This document shows positions 17,059 through 20,623 of a DNA stretch of 20,623 nucleotides, piece after piece. A program made the translations under genes and the position numbers. The stretch is from positions 1 to 20,623 of the forward strand of contig CAMLKQ010000006.1 in the NCBI GenBank assembly GCA_946480585.1. Direction: 5' to 3'. Under the pieces are notes generated by a model. The model did not search any database, was not told where the DNA came from, and saw only the letters and a program-made list of their open reading frames with translations. How positions within the stretch are numbered: position 1 is the stretch's first letter; each line of letters starts with the position of its first letter. Origin of the DNA: an uncultured Kangiella sp. GTDB taxonomy: Bacteria; Pseudomonadota; Gammaproteobacteria; Enterobacterales; DSM-103792.

Positions 17059-17492
17059 CCGCGACCCGCATCATCGCCTTTGATTTCGGCCTCAAGCGCA
17101 TCGGCGTGGCCACCGGTCAAACCCTGACCGGCACCACCCAGATGCTGGCGCCGGTCGCCGCCCGTGATGGCATTCCGGACTGGGCCGTGCTGGAGAAATT
17201 GCTGAAAGAGTGGCAACCGGATTTGTTGCTGGTCGGCATTCCGCTGGCGATCGATGGCAGCGAGTTATCGGTGACACCGAATGCGCGCAAGTTCATGAAC
17301 CGGCTGCATGGCCGCTTTGGTTTGCCGGTGCGCGGCGTCGACGAGCGGGTGACCACCAAGGAAGCACGTCAGCAGTTGTTTGAACACGGTGGCTACAAAC
17401 TGTTGAAGAACCAGTCGGTCGACAGTCTGGCGGCCGAATTGATGTTGCAGCAGTGGCTGCACGAGAACGCCGCACAAGGTGGTAACGCATGA
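17055..17492 (+). CDS. yqgF: RuvX/YqgF, putative pre-16S rRNA nuclease
   Basis: This 145-residue RNase H-fold protein belongs to the RuvX/YqgF family, first described as a Holliday-junction resolvase homologue and linked in E. coli to 5' end maturation of 16S rRNA. The expected acidic residues are present: Asp10 in AFDFG, Asp96/Glu97 in GVDERVTT and Asp123 in SVDSLAAELML. The family motif LLVGIPLAIDGSE is also clear. It is coupled at both ends through ATGA overlaps with unknown genes. yqgE followed closely by yqgF is common in gammaproteobacteria, though here a gene separates them. Confidence 0.95.
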   Translation: MTATRIIAFDFGLKRIGVATGQTLTGTTQMLAPVAARDGIPDWAVLEKLLKEWQPDLLLVGIPLAIDGSELSVTPNARKFMNRLHGRFGLPVRGVDERVTTKEARQQLFEHGGYKLLKNQSVDSLAAELMLQQWLHENAAQGGNA

Positions 17493-18034
17493 ACTGGCAA
17501 GCGCTCGAAGCCCTCGCCGATGGCCGTCAGATTTGGCGGGTGGTGACGCCGCTGGCGCGCGAGTTTCAACCCGGGCTGCAACTCGATGTGGCGGGACAAC
17601 GGCTGCCGATATTGCGCGCCGATCACGACAGTCTCAGCGTGGTCGCGGCGGAACCGATCAGCGCCGAAGCGATGACGCTGACGGGTCAGCCGCTTGCCAT
17701 TGCCGAGCCGCAGTCGCTGCTGATCGTCAGCCACGGTGACGGATTGTTTGCCGCGCTGGCGTGGCTGTTTCGCCATCGCAAACAGGTGCCGCCGGACAGC
17801 CTGCGCCTGCTGGCAGTGTTCACCGGCCGCTTGCCGTTCCGGCCGCAACCGTCGCGTTATCTGACGCCGATGCTGCCGGCCCATGTCACCGCCGCGCTGC
17901 CGTTGCTGGACGATTGGCAGATCGTCAGCCGCATTGTTCACCCCGATGGCCTGCCCGGCTGTTTCGACGCTGATCCGACCGAACTCATCAACGTCTGGCA
18001 ACGTAGCGGCGATCGCTTGCTCGTCGTCCACTGA
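17489..18034 (+). CDS. Unknown 181-residue cytoplasmic protein
   Basis: I do not recognise this protein. It has no signal peptide or membrane helix. An N-terminal half rich in short strands is followed by a segment with SLLIVSHGDGLFAALAWLF and LRLLAVFTGRLPF that could be a nucleotide-binding-type alpha/beta unit. A distant resemblance to the C-terminal domain of ferredoxin-reductase-like electron transfer proteins is possible but not shown. The gene overlaps ruvX by ATGA and ends the plus-strand run. The place is held by pyrR in Pseudomonas, which this is not. Its last 20 codons are repeated, diverged, 123 bases downstream. Without its TGA the frame would stay open for another 78 codons, to 18269. 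Confidence 0.75.
   Translation: MNWQALEALADGRQIWRVVTPLAREFQPGLQLDVAGQRLPILRADHDSLSVVAAEPISAEAMTLTGQPLAIAEPQSLLIVSHGDGLFAALAWLFRHRKQVPPDSLRLLAVFTGRLPFRPQPSRYLTPMLPAHVTAALPLLDDWQIVSRIVHPDGLPGCFDADPTELINVWQRSGDRLLVVH
17974..18033 (+). repeat. Tandem repeat copy A: 3' end of the unknown gene
   Basis: These 60 bases match 18097-18156 at 46 of 60 positions without gaps, at an offset of exactly 123 bases. The core agcggcgatcgc is identical in both. Copy A encodes the end of the 181-residue protein (INVWQRSGDRLLVVH). Confidence 0.75.
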
Positions 18035-18043
18035 GCCAAGCAT

Positions 18044-18061
18044 CGGGCGCAGTCGCGCCCG
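18044..18061 (+). terminator. GC-rich hairpin just after the unknown gene; possible terminator
   Basis: The arms CGGGCGC (18044-18050) and GCGCCCG (18055-18061) form a perfect 7-bp stem with loop AGTC, 9 bases after the stop at 18034. No T-run follows, so it is not a standard intrinsic terminator. It could still mark the end of the operon or stabilise the transcript end. Confidence 0.4.
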
Positions 18062-18096
18062 GCCACGCTGACCTACCCTGCGGTTCTGCGGCGATG

Positions 18097-18271
18097 TCCG
18101 GCCGACCCCATCACGATCTGGCAGCTCAGCGGCGATCGCCTGCTTGAAGTCCGCTGGACCCGCCGAGCCGATTCGGCCACAACCCACCCAAACACCGCCG
18201 ACGGAAATTTTGCCGCCCGGCAAACCTTTCGCCACAGCACTGCGTCAGTAGCAGCAGTCCCCCGCCATTGA
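18097..18271 (+). pseudogene. Decayed copy of the preceding gene's 3' end
   Basis: Copy B of the repeat (18097-18156) encodes ITIWQLSGDRLLEVRW, in the same frame as copy A. It has 11 of 20 residues identical, and a Trp codon (TGG) stands where copy A has its TGA stop. The frame runs on without similarity to anything I recognise until TGA at 18269-18271. No start codon or ribosome site precedes it, so it is probably a non-coding remnant of a duplication. It may instead be an older C-terminus cut off by a nonsense change at 18032. Confidence 0.5.
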
Positions 18272-18349
18272 TGCGGAAAAAGGTGAAGAAATTCGCCGCT
18301 GGCGGGTAATGGTTTCCACACCGAAGTTGCCATCCCGATTCGGCGGGCG

Positions 18350-18370
18350 CCCTGCGCCCTAGCCGCAGGG
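18350..18370 (+). promoter_or_regulatory. Stem-loop in the leader of the ABC exporter operon
   Basis: The arms CCCTGCG (18350-18356) and CGCAGGG (18364-18370) form a perfect 7-bp stem with a 7-base loop. It lies 52 bases before the adaptor ATG. No T-run follows. It could be a leader hairpin or an operator. Confidence 0.35.
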
Positions 18371-18411
18371 TTCGCTCATCCCCGAAAAACATGCGCCGCT
18401 GGTCGTGGCGC

Positions 18412-18416
18412 AGGAG
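18412..18416 (+). promoter_or_regulatory. Ribosome site fixing the adaptor start
   Basis: AGGAG is followed by a 6-base spacer to ATG 18423. This supports ATG 18423 over the in-frame GTG at 18405, whose codons would cover this site. Confidence 0.7.
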
Positions 18417-18422
18417 CACAAG

Positions 18423-19694
18423 ATGATTCGTGATACCTCCGGTCAGGATGTGGTGATTGAATCGCCACGGCAAGGTCGCAAACCGTTGATTGTCGCAGGC
18501 AGCGTGATCGCCTTGGTGGCACTGAGCACGCTGGCGTGGCCGGCGCTGGATCGCTGGTCGTCGAGCAGCATCAGCGTGCCGGCCGCGCGCTTGCGCTTTG
18601 GTGAAGCCAGCATTGGCCGGTTTGAACGCGATGCCGCGGTGCAGGGAAAAATTGTCGCGGCCAATTCACCGACGCTGTATTCCAGCACCACCGGCACCGT
18701 GACACTGCAAGTGCAGGCCGGCGACACCGTCAGGGTCGGCACGCTGCTGGCCGTGATCGACAGCCCTGAGTTGCGCAACAGCCTCGCCCGCGAGCAAGCG
18801 ACCCAAGCCTCGCTCGCGAGCGAACTCGGCCGCGCCCGCATCGAGGCCAAGCAAAAATTGTTTGAAGCCAAACGCCAGATCGATCTGGCGGCGGTGGCGC
18901 TGGAAGCAGCGGATCGGGAAAAGCGCCGCGCTGATGATCCGCGCTTGTCGCTGGCACTGTCGAAGATCGAGTTTGAAAAAATCAGCGATGAACTCGACAA
19001 GGCCCGCATCACTCACGCCAATGCGGTGCAATCGGCCGAGCTGCTGAAGGAAAGCCTGGAGTTTGATATCCAGACCAAGCAGGCACAGCTGAACCGGCAG
19101 AAGCTGGTTGCCGCCGAACTGCAGCGCCAAGTTGACGCTTTGCAGCTGAAGTCACCGGTCAATGGCATGGTCGGTACCGTGCACATCGCGCAGAAAGCGG
19201 TGGTGCCGATCAACAGCAAACTCATCACCGTGGTCGATCTGTCGGCGTACGCCGCCGAACTCGAGGTGCCGGAAAGCTATGCCGACGATCTCGGCATCGG
19301 CATGTCGGCCGAGTTGCAGATCAACGGCCAGACCTATACCGGCAGCGTCTCGGCCATTTCACCAGAAGTGCAGAACAACCTCGTGCTGGCGCGCGTGCAA
19401 TGGCAGGGCGACACGCCGGCCGGGCTACGCCAGAACCAGCGCTTGTCGGCGCGCATCCTGTTTGACGCCCGCGATCAGGTGCTGACCGTGCCGCGCGGTC
19501 CGTTCTTCGAAAGCGGTGGCGGTCGCATCGTCTATGTCGTGCAGGACGGCGTGGCCATCAAGCGCCAGATCAAGCCGGGTGCCAGCAGCGTCGGTGCCAT
19601 CGAAGTGCTGGAAGGTTTGCAGCCCGGTGAGCGCATCGTGCTGTCGTCGACCAGCGAGTTTGAAGATGCCGAATCGGTACTGCTGAACGACTGA
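18423..19694 (+). CDS. Periplasmic adaptor (HlyD/MacA family) of an ABC exporter
   Basis: This 423-residue membrane-fusion protein has an N-terminal inner-membrane anchor at about residues 21-40 after a short cytoplasmic tail. A biotinyl-lipoyl-type half follows (VTLQVQAGDTVRVGTLLAVID), then a long alpha-helical hairpin of about 130 residues rich in Ala, Glu, Lys, Arg and Leu. The second lipoyl half (LQLKSPVNGMVGTVHI) and beta-barrel and membrane-proximal domains come next (ELEVPESYADDLGIGM; a late VLTVPRGPFF segment; GLQPGERIVLS at the end). Such adaptors join an inner-membrane transporter to a TolC-like channel. The ATPase and permease genes downstream point to a MacAB-like pump. The substrate cannot be told from the sequence, and no outer-membrane channel gene is in view. 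Confidence 0.9.
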   Translation: MIRDTSGQDVVIESPRQGRKPLIVAGSVIALVALSTLAWPALDRWSSSSISVPAARLRFGEASIGRFERDAAVQGKIVAANSPTLYSSTTGTVTLQVQAGDTVRVGTLLAVIDSPELRNSLAREQATQASLASELGRARIEAKQKLFEAKRQIDLAAVALEAADREKRRADDPRLSLALSKIEFEKISDELDKARITHANAVQSAELLKESLEFDIQTKQAQLNRQKLVAAELQRQVDALQLKSPVNGMVGTVHIAQKAVVPINSKLITVVDLSAYAAELEVPESYADDLGIGMSAELQINGQTYTGSVSAISPEVQNNLVLARVQWQGDTPAGLRQNQRLSARILFDARDQVLTVPRGPFFESGGGRIVYVVQDGVAIKRQIKPGASSVGAIEVLEGLQPGERIVLSSTSEFEDAESVLLND

Positions 19695-19709
19695 CGAAGC
19701 TAACTCGCC

Positions 19710-19724
19710 CGGCTGAGTCAGCCG
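19710..19724. repeat. Short perfect palindrome between adaptor and ATPase genes
   Basis: CGGCTGA and TCAGCCG flank a single central G in the 69-base gap between the two genes. A hairpin with so small a loop is unlikely, so it may be a protein-binding site or chance. Confidence 0.3.
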
Positions 19725-19763
19725 TCAACCAATTGAATGGATTTTCCGAACGAGGAGTTCGCC

Positions 19764-20519
19764 ATGCTGAAGATGCACAACCTGAACAAGATTTACCGTA
19801 CCGATCTGGTCGAGACCCACGCCCTGCGCCAGTTTCACCTCGAAGTGGGTGATGGCGAATTCGTCGCGGTAACCGGCCCGTCCGGCTCCGGCAAGACGAC
19901 TTTCCTGAACATCGCCGGCCTGCTCGAAACCTTTGACGATGGCGACTACCTGCTCGATGGCAAATCGGTCAAGGGATTGAATGACAATCAGCTGTCGCAG
20001 CTGCGCAACGAGAAAATCGGTTTCATTTTCCAGAGCTTCAACCTGATTCCGGATCTGAGCATCTGGGACAACGTCGACGTACCTTTGCGCTACCGCAAGT
20101 TCAGCGCCGCTGAACGCAAGGAACGGATCGACAACGCACTGGCGAAGGTCGGCTTGTCGGCGCGCGCCAAACACCTGCCGTCGCAATTGTCCGGTGGCCA
20201 GCAGCAGCGCGTGGCGATTGCCCGCGCCCTCGCCGGCAGTCCGCGCTTTCTGCTTGCCGACGAACCGACCGGCAACCTTGATTCGACCATGGCCAGGCAA
20301 GTGATGGAGCTGCTCGAACAGATCCATGACGAAGGCACGACCATCATCATGGTCACCCATGATCCGTCGCTCGCCAAACGCGCCCAGCGTCATATCCAGG
20401 TGCTCGATGGCCGGGTTTCTGATCTGCATGTCGTTCGCGATACCGGTCGGCATGACAACGAAGCCAACGGCGGCCACAGCCATGCCGTCGCCGCGGCAGC
20501 AGTCGGCGAAACGGTCTGA
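19764..20519 (+). CDS. ABC exporter ATPase (MacB/LolD type)
   Basis: This 251-residue ATP-binding subunit has Walker A GPSGSGKT (38-45), the Q-loop FQSFNLIPD (Gln90), signature LSGGQQQR (142-149), Walker B FLLADEP (Glu167), TGNLD and the switch His199 (VTHD). These mark the family that pairs with FtsX/MacB-fold permeases (LolD, FtsE, MacB). The ATG at 19764 follows AGGAG at 19753-19757 and is preferred over ATG 19737, which would add nine residues. The protein ends in an unusual His/Asn/Ala-rich tail of about 25 residues, outside the ATPase fold. The permease gene starts 10 bases after the stop. Confidence 0.95.
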   Translation: MLKMHNLNKIYRTDLVETHALRQFHLEVGDGEFVAVTGPSGSGKTTFLNIAGLLETFDDGDYLLDGKSVKGLNDNQLSQLRNEKIGFIFQSFNLIPDLSIWDNVDVPLRYRKFSAAERKERIDNALAKVGLSARAKHLPSQLSGGQQQRVAIARALAGSPRFLLADEPTGNLDSTMARQVMELLEQIHDEGTTIIMVTHDPSLAKRAQRHIQVLDGRVSDLHVVRDTGRHDNEANGGHSHAVAAAAVGETV

Positions 20520-20529
20520 GGAGAACGCG

Positions 20530-20623
20530 ATGTTCCGTTACTACCTGCAACTGGCGCTGAAAAGCCTGAAACGCAATCCGGTGCTGAGCGCCTTGATGGT
20601 CATGGCCATTGCGATCGGCATTG
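20530..20623 (+). CDS. ABC exporter permease, N-terminal fragment (runs off right edge)
   Basis: Only 31 codons are visible. The start MFRYYLQLALKSLKRNPVLS followed by a hydrophobic run (ALMVMAIAIGI) is typical of the first cytoplasmic helix and first membrane helix of FtsX/MacB-type permeases. A GAGGAG site at 20518-20523 precedes the ATG. The position after the adaptor and ATPase supports the call. Length and subfamily cannot be judged. Confidence 0.8.
   Translation, partial: MFRYYLQLALKSLKRNPVLSALMVMAIAIGI

Larger units (their letters stand above)
18035..18422. other. 388-base gap before the ABC exporter operon
   Basis: No intact gene is supported here. The gap holds the 18044-18061 hairpin, the repeated gene tail at 18097-18156, a second stem at 18350-18370 and the ribosome site of the adaptor gene. 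I see no convincing sigma-70 or sigma-54 promoter, although the exporter operon needs one or must be read from upstream. The short minus-strand open frames here have low-quality composition and no ribosome sites. Confidence 0.6.

Noticed and set aside
18126..18473. Minus-strand open frame over the gap before the exporter operon
   Set aside because: There is no ribosome site or recognised motif, and it runs into the adaptor gene from the opposite strand.

Overview
The window is bacterial DNA of moderately high GC, densely coded, and most likely from a gammaproteobacterium. The main reason is gene order. A complete Pil-Chp (type IV pilus / cAMP) chemosensory cluster lies next to gshB, a tonB-like gene, yqgE (algH) and yqgF (ruvX), which matches the well-known Pseudomonas block pilGHIJK-chpAB | gshB-tonB3-algH-yqgF. 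It is probably not Pseudomonas itself. An apbE-like lipoprotein gene is inserted, an unknown membrane-protein gene sits between yqgE and yqgF, and the pyrR/pyrB genes expected after yqgF are absent.

Layout. Positions 1-12289 (minus strand) read, in transcription order, pilG, pilH, pilI, pilJ, pilK, chpA and chpB. ChpB runs off the left edge. Positions 12290-12496 are a divergent promoter region holding a perfect 8-bp inverted repeat. Positions 12497-18034 (plus strand) carry gshB, an apbE-like gene, tonB-like, yqgE, an unknown membrane protein, ruvX and an unknown 181-residue protein; most junctions from tonB onward are ATGA-type overlaps. Positions 18035-18422 are a 388-bp gap that contains a decayed repeat of the 3' end of the preceding gene plus two hairpins. 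From 18423 to the right edge lies an ABC export operon: a periplasmic adaptor, an ATPase, and the first codons of an FtsX/MacB-type permease.

How the genes work together. By analogy with Pseudomonas, PilJ senses a surface or pilus-related cue and signals through the CheW-like PilI to the multi-HPt kinase ChpA, which phosphorylates PilG and PilH. PilK and ChpB would set receptor methylation. The output in known systems is pilus extension and retraction, together with cAMP level. The tonB-like gene is syntenic with tonB3, which has been linked to twitching motility in P. aeruginosa. GshB, YqgE and RuvX are housekeeping functions that travel with this block.

No tRNA, rRNA, CRISPR array, insertion sequence or phage gene was recognised. 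The least expected features are the very long low-complexity linker in ChpB, the non-canonical phosphotransfer domains of ChpA, the apparently altered metal site in the ApbE-like protein, and the duplicated gene tail at 17974-18156. No obviously new multi-gene system was found.
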